DNA from: JAYQKL01 sp049890195
GTDB lineage: Bacteria > Pseudomonadota > Alphaproteobacteria > RS24
Direction: 5' to 3'
NCBI GenBank assembly: GCA_049890195.1
Contig: JBMHBY010000006.1
Span: forward strand, 287,143 to 351,142
DNA: 64,000 nt
In this document: positions 26,721-35,457 of the stretch, piece after piece
Numbering within the stretch: the stretch's first letter is position 1
Layout of the letters: every line of letters begins with the position of its first letter
Translations under genes and position numbers: made by a program
Notes under the pieces: generated by a model
Database searches by the model: none
Told to the model about the DNA's origin: nothing
What the model saw: only the letters and a program-made list of their open reading frames with translations

Positions 26721-27128
26721 CTAGTCCTCATCCTCAAGGAGGGTCATGTCATCGCCGTCATCCAGATCCTCGTCGAGGTCCTCGTCGAGATCCTCGTCAA
26801 TGTCCCCGTCGAAATCACCCTCATCGAAATTGTCCATGTCGGCTTCATCTGAGTCATCGGCCTCATCGCCCTCATCTTCAACCAATTCGTCGAAGGAGAC
26901 CGTGTTGTCATCATCAAGATTGACCTCATCCTCCGGGGTATCCTGCTCTGTCTCCTCCAGTTCCGGATCCTCCGGCTCAACAGCTTTTACAGGTGTATTG
27001 ACAACCGATGCCTCATCGCTGTAAACCGCGCCGCATTTCGGGCAGGTGATTGGATCACGGTTCAAATCATAAAATTTGGCACCGCATGACGCACACAAAC
27101 GCTTGAGACCTAGTTCTTCCTTAGACAC
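26721..27128 (-). CDS. FYDLN-acid family protein (TIGR02300 type), zinc ribbon with acidic tail
   Basis: This is a 135-residue protein found mainly in alphaproteobacteria, of unknown function. The N-terminal zinc ribbon (CASCGAKFYDLNRDPITCP and CG) contains the FYDLN signature. The C-terminal two thirds are almost entirely Asp and Glu with a repeating DEDLDEDLDEDLDDGDD stretch, so it should be highly charged and probably disordered. It stands just before aroA on the opposite strand, the usual neighbourhood of this family. Confidence 0.9.
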   Translation of the reverse strand: MSKEELGLKRLCASCGAKFYDLNRDPITCPKCGAVYSDEASVVNTPVKAVEPEDPELEETEQDTPEDEVNLDDDNTVSFDELVEDEGDEADDSDEADMDNFDEGDFDGDIDEDLDEDLDEDLDDGDDMTLLEDED

Positions 27129-27291
27129 GGTAAAACCTCCAAAAACTGAACTTTAAAATTCCAATGCCACACGCCACCATCAGTGTCAAAACTTTCCTGT
27201 GACTTTTTTTCTTTTTTATCGGGCGGATTCATGTAGAAAAAGGCTAACCGCAACAGGCGGCAAGTGGTGACATGACAAGCAACCCAGACAT

Positions 27292-28638
27292 ATGACAGAC
27301 GCGCATCAAAATCCCAAGCCGGCGACGAGCAGCATGGCCCCCGAGCCGCTTACCGGCAGTGCAGACATTCCGGGCGACAAATCCATTTCGCACCGCTGCT
27401 TCATTCTGGGCGGGCTGGCGCGTGGCATCACCAAAGTGACGAACCTGCTGGAGGGTGAGGATGTCCTCGCCACAGGTCAAGCTATGGCCGCCATGGGCGC
27501 GACAAACAAACAGCTTGGCCCCGGCACATGGGAAATCACCGGCACCGGGTCCGGTGGGTTGAACCCGCCCGATCAACCGCTCAATTTCGGCAATTCCGGC
27601 ACCGGCGCCCGCCTTGTTATTGGGGCAATGATCGGGCATGGCGCCGGCGGACACTGCGAGGGCGACGCTTCACTCTCCAAGCGCCCAATGGGGCGCATCA
27701 CCATGCCTTTGACGCAAATGGGCGCCCAATTTACCTGTGCCCCGGGTGATCGCCTGCCCTTGCAGGTGGTGGCGCCCGAGCGCCCACTGCCGCTCACCTA
27801 TGACATGCCGGTGCCGTCGGCACAGGTTAAATCAGCCATTTTGTTGGCTGGACTTGGCGCACCTGGTCGCACAAGCGTCATCGAAAGCCATCCCACACGC
27901 GACCATACCGAGCGGATGCTCACCCTGTTCGGTGCCGACGTGACAACCGCACAGACTGAAAGCGGAATGGAGGTTTCAGTGCAGGGCGAAGCCGCATTGC
28001 GCGGAACACAAATCGATGTGCCGGGCGATCCATCTTCCGCCGCCTTTCCGCTGGTTGCAGCCCTTCTGGTGCCCGGATCGCAGGTGATGTTGCGGAATGT
28101 CATGGTGAACCCCCATCGCGATGGCCTGTTGGCCTGTCTGACAGAAATGGGGGCCGATATCCGACGAAACAATGAGCGCGAAGCAGCCGGCGAAACCGTG
28201 GCAGACCTCATGGTGAGCGCTGGGCGTCTGCGGGGCATTGACGTGCCGGCCGAACGCGCCCCGAGCATGATTGACGAATATCCAATCCTCGCCATGGCGG
28301 CCGCCTGTGCACACGGACAGACGACCATGAACGGATTGAGTGAATTGCGGGTCAAGGAAAGTGACCGACTGTCAGCCATTGTCAACGGTCTGCGGGCCAA
28401 TGGCGTTGACGTGGAGGAGCGCGAGGACGCCATGACCGTCCATGGGTGCGGGGGACCGGTTCCGGGCGGCGGCACGGTGGCCACCCATCTTGACCACCGC
28501 ATTGCCATGAGCTTTCTGGTTCTGGGGCTGGCCGCCGAAAACCCTGTCACAGTGGATGACAGCCGGATGATCGCGACCAGCTTCCCGAATTTTATTGAAC
28601 TGATGACGGCCCTCAATGCCGCCACGGTTTCAGGGTAA
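27292..28638 (+). CDS. aroA: 3-phosphoshikimate 1-carboxyvinyltransferase (EPSP synthase, class II-like)
   Basis: This enzyme makes 5-enolpyruvylshikimate-3-phosphate from PEP and shikimate-3-phosphate in aromatic amino acid synthesis. The 448 residues share the class II (CP4-like) pattern: IPGDKSISHRCFILGGLA, LLEGEDVLATGQAM, PVPSAQVKSAILLAGL, RAPSMIDEYPILAMAAA and NPVTVDDSRMIATSFPNF. At the position of the CP4 alanine that excludes glyphosate, this protein has glycine (Gly103 in NSGTGAR). cmk follows after 5 bases, the common aroA-cmk-rpsA order. Confidence 0.96.
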   Translation: MTDAHQNPKPATSSMAPEPLTGSADIPGDKSISHRCFILGGLARGITKVTNLLEGEDVLATGQAMAAMGATNKQLGPGTWEITGTGSGGLNPPDQPLNFGNSGTGARLVIGAMIGHGAGGHCEGDASLSKRPMGRITMPLTQMGAQFTCAPGDRLPLQVVAPERPLPLTYDMPVPSAQVKSAILLAGLGAPGRTSVIESHPTRDHTERMLTLFGADVTTAQTESGMEVSVQGEAALRGTQIDVPGDPSSAAFPLVAALLVPGSQVMLRNVMVNPHRDGLLACLTEMGADIRRNNEREAAGETVADLMVSAGRLRGIDVPAERAPSMIDEYPILAMAAACAHGQTTMNGLSELRVKESDRLSAIVNGLRANGVDVEEREDAMTVHGCGGPVPGGGTVATHLDHRIAMSFLVLGLAAENPVTVDDSRMIATSFPNFIELMTALNAATVSG

Positions 28639-28643
28639 GGGCC

Positions 28644-29294
28644 ATGGTGCAGCGTCACCCGATCATCGCGATAGACGGCCCCGCGGCCGCAGGCAAGGGG
28701 ACTTTGGCCAGACGGCTGGCCGAGCACCTGGACTATGCCTATCTCGATACCGGTGCCCTGTATCGCGGCGTGGCCCTGCAGGTTGTCCGGAGCGGCGGTG
28801 AACCCGGCATAATGGCGGACGCGATCGCTGCTGCACGCGCGTTGAACCCGTCGACAATTGATAAGCAGGCGATCCGCACGGCAGAAATCGGCGCGGCCGC
28901 AGCCAAGGTTGCGGCCATGGGCGAGGTGCGCAGTGAAATCCTCGACCTGCAACGCAGATTTGCCGCCAATCCGCCGGATGGGCGCAACGGCGCTGTGTTG
29001 GATGGGCGCGACATCGGCACGGTGGTCTGCCCGGACGCCGACCACAAGGTTTTCGTGACAGCCAGCGCAGAAATCAGGGCGCATCGACGCTGGCTTGAGT
29101 TGCGGGAGAAAAACCCGCAACTTTCTGAAAGCCGGGTTCTGGCGGATTTAAAGGAACGCGACAGACTAGATGCCGAACGCCCCATCGCCCCTCTAAAGCC
29201 GGCTGAAGATGCCCTCTTGCTAGATACGACAGAATTGTCTATAGAAGAGGCATTCGAAACGGCTCTGGCGCTCATGAACGAGCAGAAAGCCTGA
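28644..29294 (+). CDS. cmk: Cytidylate kinase
   Basis: The enzyme phosphorylates CMP and dCMP to the diphosphates using ATP. The 216 residues start with the P-loop GPAAAGKGT and include the CMP-binding and lid regions LDGRDIGTVVCPDADHKVFV and ERDRLDAERPIAPLKPAEDA. Length and motifs match the family. It lies between aroA and rpsA, probably in one transcript. Confidence 0.96.
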   Translation: MVQRHPIIAIDGPAAAGKGTLARRLAEHLDYAYLDTGALYRGVALQVVRSGGEPGIMADAIAAARALNPSTIDKQAIRTAEIGAAAAKVAAMGEVRSEILDLQRRFAANPPDGRNGAVLDGRDIGTVVCPDADHKVFVTASAEIRAHRRWLELREKNPQLSESRVLADLKERDRLDAERPIAPLKPAEDALLLDTTELSIEEAFETALALMNEQKA

Positions 29295-29415
29295 AATCCA
29301 AACTGTTTCGAACCCAAATCCCAAGAATTGCTGGCGCAAGACAATCCTGTCGTGCGCTTGAAGACCGTCGGATCCAACCGGCAGGCAATTTATGTGTATG
29401 AATAGGAGTAGGACT

Positions 29416-31275
29416 GTGGCAGATACCCAGACCCCGGCGGAAATGAACCCGTCAACCGAAGATTTTGCAAACATGCTGGAGGAAACCTTTTCCTCCGACA
29501 CCGTCATGGAAGGCAGTGTCGTAAAAGGCCGCATCACGGCCATTGAAAATGATCTGGCCATTATTGATGTTGGCCTGAAAACCGAAGGCCGTGTGCCGTT
29601 GCGCGAATTTGCCATGGCCGGTCAGGACCCTGACGTATCCGTCGGTGACGAGGTTGAAGTGTTTCTTGAGCGCATTGAAAACGCCATGGGCGAAGCCATG
29701 CTGTCACGCGACAAGGCCCGCCGTGAGGAAAGCTGGATTGTTCTTGAGAAGAAATTTGAAGCAAATGAGCGCGTGGACGGGGTCATTTTCGGCCGTGTCA
29801 AAGGCGGCTTTACTGTTGACCTTGACGGCGCGACCGCGTTCCTGCCGGGCAGCCAGGTCGATATCCGGCCCGTGCGCGACATCACACCGCTGATGAACAC
29901 GCCCCAACCGTTTCAGATCCTGAAAATGGACCGACGCCGCGGCAATATTGTTGTCTCCCGCCGCGCCATCATGGAAGAGACGCGTGCTGAAGACCGCAGC
30001 AAAATCGTCGCCAACCTCTCAGAGGATCAGGTCACCGAAGGGGTCGTCAAAAACATCACCGATTATGGTGCCTTTGTGGATCTGGGCGGCGTGGATGGCC
30101 TGCTGCACGTCACGGACATTGCCTGGCGGCGGATCAACCATCCGTCCGAGGTTTTGAACATCGGTGACACGGTGAAGGTGCAAGTCATCAAAATCAACCA
30201 CGAGACCATGCGCATCAGCCTTGGCATGAAGCAGCTGGAGAGCGATCCGTGGGAAGACACGGAAAACAAATTCCCGCTGGGTGGTCGTTTCACCGGCCGC
30301 GTCACCAACATCACCGATTACGGTGCATTTGTTGAACTGGCCGATGGTGTAGAGGGGCTTGTCCACGTTTCGGAAATGAGCTGGGTTAAGAAAAACGTCC
30401 ATCCGGGCAAGATTGTCTCGACGTCTCAGGAGGTCGAGGTCATGATCCTGGAGGTCGACAGCGCCAAGCGCCGTATTTCCCTGGGACTGAAACAGTGCAC
30501 AGATAACCCGTGGGACAGCTTCGCCGAGAAATATCCGTCCGGTACCAAGCTGACCGGCGAAATCAAGAACATCACGGAATTCGGCCTGTTTGTCGGGCTT
30601 GAAAACGATGTTGACGGCATGGTGCACATGTCTGACCTCGACTGGAACATGTCCGGCGAAGAGGCACTGGCCCAATACAGCAAAGGGCAGGAGGTGGAAG
30701 CCGTCGTTCTGGACATCGATATTGACAAAGAACGTATCAGCCTTGGCATCAAACAGCTTGAAAGTGACCCGCTTGACGGCGTTGCCAACCTCAAGCGCGG
30801 CGAAACCGTGACTTGCACCGTCACTGCTGTAACCGATGGCGGTCTGGAGGTGTCTGTCGGTGACAGTGAGTTCAGCGCCTTTATCCGCCGTTCCGACCTG
30901 TCGCGTGACCGCGAGGATCAACGCCCGGATCGCTTCGCCACCGGTGACAAGCTGGATGCCATGGTGACAAATTTTGACGCCAAGTCCCGGCGCCTGAACC
31001 TGTCCATCAAGGCGTTGGAAATTGCCGAGGAGAAAGAGGCTGTGGCCCAATACGGCTCTTCCGCAGCCGGCGCTTCATTGGGCGACATTCTCGGAGCTGC
31101 GCTGAATAATGGCGATGCTGGGGAAGCCCCTGCCGAAGAGGAAGGCCCTGCCGAAGAGGAAGCCCCTGCTGAGGAGGAAGCCCCTGCTGAGGAGGAAGCC
31201 CCTGCCGAGGAGGAAGCCCCTGCCGAGGAGGAAGCCCCTGCCGAGGAGGAAGCCCCCGCTGAAGGTGAAAAATAA
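29416..31275 (+). CDS. rpsA: 30S ribosomal protein S1, with GTG start and repeat tail
   Basis: S1 binds mRNA leaders and brings them to the 30S subunit. I start at the GTG at 29416 (M-ADTQTPAEMNPS) because AGGAG lies 7 bases upstream, overlapping the ATG codons at 29392 and 29398. The product has 619 residues. Six S1 OB-fold domains run from about residue 30 to 530, with typical repeats such as ITDYGAFVDLGGVDGLLHV and ITEFGLFVGLENDVDGMVHM. After about residue 565 the protein ends in eight copies of a six-residue acidic repeat (PAEEEA type), an unusual addition to S1. A hairpin terminator follows at 31304. Confidence 0.96.
   Translation: MADTQTPAEMNPSTEDFANMLEETFSSDTVMEGSVVKGRITAIENDLAIIDVGLKTEGRVPLREFAMAGQDPDVSVGDEVEVFLERIENAMGEAMLSRDKARREESWIVLEKKFEANERVDGVIFGRVKGGFTVDLDGATAFLPGSQVDIRPVRDITPLMNTPQPFQILKMDRRRGNIVVSRRAIMEETRAEDRSKIVANLSEDQVTEGVVKNITDYGAFVDLGGVDGLLHVTDIAWRRINHPSEVLNIGDTVKVQVIKINHETMRISLGMKQLESDPWEDTENKFPLGGRFTGRVTNITDYGAFVELADGVEGLVHVSEMSWVKKNVHPGKIVSTSQEVEVMILEVDSAKRRISLGLKQCTDNPWDSFAEKYPSGTKLTGEIKNITEFGLFVGLENDVDGMVHMSDLDWNMSGEEALAQYSKGQEVEAVVLDIDIDKERISLGIKQLESDPLDGVANLKRGETVTCTVTAVTDGGLEVSVGDSEFSAFIRRSDLSRDREDQRPDRFATGDKLDAMVTNFDAKSRRLNLSIKALEIAEEKEAVAQYGSSAAGASLGDILGAALNNGDAGEAPAEEEGPAEEEAPAEEEAPAEEEAPAEEEAPAEEEAPAEEEAPAEGEK
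31123..31266 (+). repeat. Eight-copy 18-bp in-frame tandem repeat in rpsA
   Basis: Eight near-identical 18-base units of the form GAAGCCCCTGCCGAGGAG encode EAPAEE repeats at the C-terminus of S1. The differences are mostly silent (C/T and A/G at third positions), with one Ala-to-Gly change in unit 2. Copy number may vary between strains. Confidence 0.95.
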
Positions 31276-31303
31276 GCATCTGACTGTTTGTTGAAACCAA
31301 AAG

Positions 31304-31338
31304 ACGGCGGCATATTAAAGTGATATGCCGCCGTTTTT
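31304..31338 (+). terminator. Rho-independent terminator after rpsA
   Basis: A perfect 12-bp stem (ACGGCGGCATAT at 31304-31315 with ATATGCCGCCGT at 31323-31334) has a 7-base loop and is followed by T5. It lies 28 bases after the rpsA stop and separates rpsA from ihfB. Confidence 0.9.
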
Positions 31339-31405
31339 GCGTCTTGACGCTCATCAGTCGCTTTGGCAAGGTAAAGTCTGGTTCCCTCAGGAGAGAAACT
31401 CCATC

Positions 31406-31690
31406 ATGATTAAGTCTGAACTCGTCAATATCATTGCGGAAAAATACCCACATCTGTATCAGCGGGATGTTGAACGCGTGGTCAATACGATTCTGGAGGA
31501 GATAACGTCTGCCCTCAGTCGTGGGGACCGGGTCGAGTTGCGCGGCTTCGGCGCTTTTTCGGTTAAAACCCGCGCACCGCGCATCGGACGCAACCCGCGC
31601 ACCGGGGAAGCGGTTGCAGTGGCTGAAAAAAATGTGCCTTTCTTCAAAACCGGCAAGGATTTGCGTGAGCGCCTAAATGCGGACAGCTAA
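31406..31690 (+). CDS. ihfB: Integration host factor beta subunit
   Basis: IHF is a heterodimeric DNA-bending protein of the HU family used in recombination, replication and transcription. The 94 residues starting at MIKSELVN include the HU/IHF signature GFGAFSVKTRAPRIGRNPRT. The open frame begins at 31325, but the start at 31406 follows an AGGAGA site and matches the family N-terminus. The alpha subunit is not in this window. Confidence 0.95.
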   Translation: MIKSELVNIIAEKYPHLYQRDVERVVNTILEEITSALSRGDRVELRGFGAFSVKTRAPRIGRNPRTGEAVAVAEKNVPFFKTGKDLRERLNADS

Positions 31691-31946
31691 GCCTGTGTTT
31701 TTCATCACGCGCCTTTTCAAAAGCCTTTCCTTGATATTACTTCTGCTGATTGTCCTCGTACTGGCCTTTGCCAATGCCCGGACCGTCACCTTCAGCCTGG
31801 ATCCGTTCTCACCCGACAACCCCGCTTTTGCCCTGGAACTGCCCCTATTCGTTGTGTTCATGCTGGCCTTGATGATCGGGGTACTGATTGGCGGGGTTTT
31901 GACGCGGATAAAACTCTGGCAAAAAAACCGCAACAGCTCTAAATAA
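31677..31946 (+). CDS. lapA: LapA/DUF1049-domain inner-membrane protein
   Basis: This is a small membrane protein of 89 residues with two hydrophobic segments (about 14-33, LFKSLSLILLLLIVLVLAF; and about 55-76, LPLFVVFMLALMIGVLIGG). The C-terminal TRIKLWQKNRNSS is basic. The LapA family is linked to control of lipopolysaccharide assembly in enterobacteria; the role here is inferred. Its start overlaps the ihfB end by 14 bases, which implies coupled translation. Confidence 0.8.
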   Translation: MRTAKPVFFITRLFKSLSLILLLLIVLVLAFANARTVTFSLDPFSPDNPAFALELPLFVVFMLALMIGVLIGGVLTRIKLWQKNRNSSK

Positions 31947-31973
31947 GGCCCTAGACACAAACAGGAATTTGAC

Positions 31974-32684
31974 ATGAGCTTCGCAAACCCAGTCTATTGC
32001 GCCCTTGATACGCCGGACATGACACAGGCCCGGGGCCTGGCGCGCCGGCTGGCGCCGCATATTGGCGGCGTGAAAATCGGCATGGAATATTTTTATGCCA
32101 CCGGCGAAGCGGGATACCGCGCCATTGCCGAACACAACATTCCGGTGTTTTTGGATCTGAAACTGCACGACATCCCGAATACGGTCGCCTCGGCGGTGCG
32201 GGCATTGACCCCGCTTGAGCCGGCCATTTTGAACGTCCATGCCGGCGGCGGGGAAGCCATGATGCGGGCCGCCGTTGCAGCGGCGAAAGACTATGATGGA
32301 CAGCAACCCCTTATGATTGCCGTCACCGTTCTGACCTCACTGGAAGAGGCCGATCTGCATCAAATGGGCATCTCCGGCACCCCGCAGGACCAGGTCCTGC
32401 GCCTTGCGGAGCTGGCCCAGACCGCCGGCATGCAGGGCGTGGTCTGCTCGGCCCATGAAATCGAGGCGCTGCGGGCCACCTGCGGACCCGATTTCAAGCT
32501 GATTGTGCCCGGCATCCGCCCGGCGGCCAGCCCGACCCATGACCAAAAACGGGTCATGACGCCGGAACAGGCCAAAACCGCCGGTGCCGACATATTGGTC
32601 ATCGGACGGGCCATCACCGGTGCCGAAGACCCGGTCGCGACCGCGCAAGCCATCCAAACCAGCCTGACGGCACAACAGGTCTGA
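31974..32684 (+). CDS. pyrF: Orotidine 5'-phosphate decarboxylase
   Basis: The enzyme decarboxylates OMP to UMP, the last step of de novo pyrimidine synthesis. The 236 residues form a TIM barrel. The catalytic Asp-Lys-x-x-Asp signature is FLDLKLHDIPNTV, and the phosphate-binding motif is VPGIRP. It begins the pyrF-trpF-trpB-trpA run. Confidence 0.96.
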   Translation: MSFANPVYCALDTPDMTQARGLARRLAPHIGGVKIGMEYFYATGEAGYRAIAEHNIPVFLDLKLHDIPNTVASAVRALTPLEPAILNVHAGGGEAMMRAAVAAAKDYDGQQPLMIAVTVLTSLEEADLHQMGISGTPQDQVLRLAELAQTAGMQGVVCSAHEIEALRATCGPDFKLIVPGIRPAASPTHDQKRVMTPEQAKTAGADILVIGRAITGAEDPVATAQAIQTSLTAQQV

Positions 32685-32691
32685 CACCGTC

Positions 32692-33336
32692 ATGTCTGCT
32701 CTTGTCAAAATCTGTGGCCTGTCCAAAATGGCGGATGTGCAGGCCGTCAATGCGGCACAGGCGGAGTATGCCGGCTTCGTTTTTTTTGACAAATCCCCGC
32801 GTAACATCTGCGTTCAGACAGCCGCAAACCTGTCGGCACATCTGGCGGAGGGCACACAGTCGGTTGCGCTTCTGGTCAACCCGTCTGATGATGCGTGCCA
32901 GGCTCTGCTGGAGACGTTCCAGCCTGATCTGATACAACTGCACGGATCTGAAACGCCGCAGCGGGTCGCCGCCATCAAGTCTTTGTGCCGGCGTCCGGTG
33001 ATCAAGGCCCTGGGCATCAGTTCCGCCGACGACATTGACGCCGCGAGCGAATATGAAACAGTTGCGGATATGTTGTTGTTTGATGCCAAACCGCCGGCGG
33101 ACGCCATGCTGCCCGGCGGACGCGGTGTCGCATTTGACTGGTCCTTATTGAACGGCTACAAAGGCGGCCTGCCTTGGATGCTGTCCGGTGGATTGACGGT
33201 CGGAAATGTTGCCGACGCCATTGCCGCCACCGGCACATCCGCGGTGGATGTATCCTCTGGTGTTGAGACATCACCGGGGGTCAAAGCGGCGGAAAAAATC
33301 TCAGATTTCGTCAGTGCGGCAAAAGGCAAGGCATGA
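32692..33336 (+). CDS. trpF: Phosphoribosylanthranilate isomerase
   Basis: It isomerises phosphoribosylanthranilate to CdRP in tryptophan synthesis. The 214 residues are a TIM barrel beginning VKICGLSKMADV (general-base cysteine) with IQLHGSETPQ, LLFDAKPP (catalytic aspartate) and LSGGLTVGNV. It is a stand-alone enzyme, not fused to trpC, and starts 8 bases after pyrF. Confidence 0.96.
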   Translation: MSALVKICGLSKMADVQAVNAAQAEYAGFVFFDKSPRNICVQTAANLSAHLAEGTQSVALLVNPSDDACQALLETFQPDLIQLHGSETPQRVAAIKSLCRRPVIKALGISSADDIDAASEYETVADMLLFDAKPPADAMLPGGRGVAFDWSLLNGYKGGLPWMLSGGLTVGNVADAIAATGTSAVDVSSGVETSPGVKAAEKISDFVSAAKGKA

Positions 33337-33367
33337 GCCCAAGGGGCATTTGGTAGAGGAAACCGGA

Positions 33368-34594
33368 ATGGAACAGCCAAACTCATTCATGAACGGTCCG
33401 GATGAAAACGGACGCTTCGGGCTTTTCGGGGGCCGCTTTGTCGCGGAAACCCTGATGCCGCTGATCCTCGATCTGGAGAAAGCCTATGAGGCGGCCAAGC
33501 TGGATCCGGCCTATGAAGCAGAACTGCTTGACTTGCAGCTGCATTATGTCGGCCGGCCCAGCCCGCTGTATTTTGCGGAACGCCTCACCGACCATTTCGG
33601 CGGCGCCAAAATTTATCTCAAGCGAGACGAACTGAACCACACCGGATCACACAAAATCAACAATTGCCTCGGCCAGATCCTACTGGCCAAGCGCATGGGC
33701 AAAACCCGCATCATCGCCGAAACCGGTGCCGGACAGCACGGCGTGGCTGTGGCCACCGCGGCGGCACGTTTCGGACTGCCCTGCACGGTTTTCATGGGCG
33801 CCAAGGACATTGAGCGGCAAAAACCGAATGTCTTTCGGATGAAACTGCTCGGCGCGGATATCCGGCCTGTCACCGCCGGCGCCGGCACCTTGAAGGATGC
33901 GATGAATGAGGCGCTGCGCGACTGGGTCAGCAATGTTGAGAACACGTTTTACATCATCGGCACGGCAGCCGGCCCGCATCCCTATCCGGCCATGGTCCGC
34001 GATTTCCAATCCGTCATCGGCAAAGAGACCCGCGCCCAGATGCTTGAGCGTGAAGGCAGATTGCCCGACAGCCTTGTGGCCTGTATCGGCGGCGGCTCCA
34101 ACGCTCTGGGCCTGTTTCATCCTTTCCTGGATGACGAAGGCATCCGGATCATCGGCGTCGAAGCCGGGGGCCTGGGCCTTGAAACCCCGGACCACGCCGC
34201 CTCGCTTGCCGGCGGCAAACCCGGTGTTCTGCATGGCAACCGAACCTACCTTTTGCAGGATGAGGACGGTCAGATTGTTGAAGGACACTCCATTTCCGCC
34301 GGTCTCGATTACCCGGGCATCGGACCCGAACATGCCTGGCTGCGGGATTTGGGACGGGTCGAATATGTCGCCGTCACGGATGACGAAGCGCTGGACGCTT
34401 TCCAGCTCTGCACGCGGCTTGAAGGAATTATTCCGGCACTGGAGCCAAGTCACGCCTTGGCGCATGTCGCCAAAATCGCGCCTGACCTGCCCCGCGATCA
34501 CATCATGGTCATGAATATGTGCGGGCGTGGCGACAAGGACGTCTTTTCGGTCGCTGAATACCTGAATGTCGACCTCAGCGACGGGCAGGGCTGA
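33368..34594 (+). CDS. trpB: Tryptophan synthase beta chain
   Basis: It joins indole and serine to tryptophan using PLP. The 408 residues have the PLP-lysine motif HTGSHKINN, the active-site AETGAGQHGVA, the phosphate-binding GGGSNALG and the end MNMCGRGDKD. The start MEQPNSFMNGP at 33368 is preferred over the long frame from 33206, which overlaps trpF and has no family-like N-terminus; GAGG lies before it. Confidence 0.97.
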   Translation: MEQPNSFMNGPDENGRFGLFGGRFVAETLMPLILDLEKAYEAAKLDPAYEAELLDLQLHYVGRPSPLYFAERLTDHFGGAKIYLKRDELNHTGSHKINNCLGQILLAKRMGKTRIIAETGAGQHGVAVATAAARFGLPCTVFMGAKDIERQKPNVFRMKLLGADIRPVTAGAGTLKDAMNEALRDWVSNVENTFYIIGTAAGPHPYPAMVRDFQSVIGKETRAQMLEREGRLPDSLVACIGGGSNALGLFHPFLDDEGIRIIGVEAGGLGLETPDHAASLAGGKPGVLHGNRTYLLQDEDGQIVEGHSISAGLDYPGIGPEHAWLRDLGRVEYVAVTDDEALDAFQLCTRLEGIIPALEPSHALAHVAKIAPDLPRDHIMVMNMCGRGDKDVFSVAEYLNVDLSDGQG

Positions 34595-34596
34595 CC

Positions 34597-35418
34597 ATGG
34601 GTGAAACGCGACTTGAGCAACGCTTCCGCGATCTTGCCGCCAAACAGGAAAAGGCGTTTGTGGCATTCATCACCGCCGGCGACCCGGACATGGAGACCAG
34701 CCAGCATATCCTGAACGGGCTTGCCGATCATGCCGACATCATTGAACTCGGCATGCCGTTCACCGATCCGATGGCCGACGGGCCATCCATCCAACATGCC
34801 TCGCAACGCGCCCTGTCGGGCGGCATGAGCGTCGCCAAAACACTGGAAATGGTGCGCCGTTTCCGGGCTGATAACCAAACCACACCGCTGGTTCTGATGG
34901 GCTATTACAACCCGGTCTATATTTACGGGGTGGACCAATTCCTTGCAGATGCCAAAAATGCGGGCGTGGACGGTCTGATTATCGTCGATCTGCCGCCGGA
35001 GGAGGATGACGAACTGTGCAAACCCGCCCTGGCCGCCGGGCTGAATTTCATCCGGCTGGCGACACCAACCACGGACGACAAGCGTTTGCCGGAGGTTTTG
35101 GCCAACACATCGGGCTTTGTCTATTATGTCTCGATCACCGGCATCACCGGCTCTGACATCCCCGAAAAGGAACTTGTGGAGCGCGCGGTCGCCCGTATCA
35201 AGGGTCACACGGACCTGCCGATTTGCGTCGGTTTCGGCATCAAAACAGCCGAAGCTGCAGAAACCTTCGCCTCCGTGTCTGACGGGGCCGTGGTCGGTTC
35301 GGCGCTAGTGGATACGATCAAAAACAGCCTTGATGCAGCTGGTCAGGCCGGGCCGGACACCGTGTCCGGCGTGCTGGCCCTGGCTGAAGAGCTTGCACAG
35401 GGCGTGAAACAGGCGTAA
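34597..35418 (+). CDS. trpA: Tryptophan synthase alpha chain
   Basis: It cleaves indole-3-glycerol phosphate to indole, which is channelled to TrpB. The 273 residues are a TIM barrel with ELGMPFTDPMADGPSIQ (catalytic Glu and Asp), LMGYYNPVY, VYYVSITGITG and VGFGIKTAE. It starts 3 bases after trpB, so translation is coupled. Confidence 0.97.
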   Translation: MGETRLEQRFRDLAAKQEKAFVAFITAGDPDMETSQHILNGLADHADIIELGMPFTDPMADGPSIQHASQRALSGGMSVAKTLEMVRRFRADNQTTPLVLMGYYNPVYIYGVDQFLADAKNAGVDGLIIVDLPPEEDDELCKPALAAGLNFIRLATPTTDDKRLPEVLANTSGFVYYVSITGITGSDIPEKELVERAVARIKGHTDLPICVGFGIKTAEAAETFASVSDGAVVGSALVDTIKNSLDAAGQAGPDTVSGVLALAEELAQGVKQA

Positions 35419-35457
35419 AAGAAATTTAAAAGCACCAAATCATGCGAGGGTACGACC

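Noticed and set aside
26760..26800. Short repeated GTCGAGGTCCTC-type words as a possible CRISPR-like array
   Set aside because: They are codon-periodic repeats of the acidic tail (DEDLDED), without regular spacers.
26746..27024. Plus-strand frame encoding a Ser/Arg-rich protein
   Set aside because: It is the complement of the acidic Asp/Glu tail of the FYDLN-acid protein; the repeats are a by-product of that tail.
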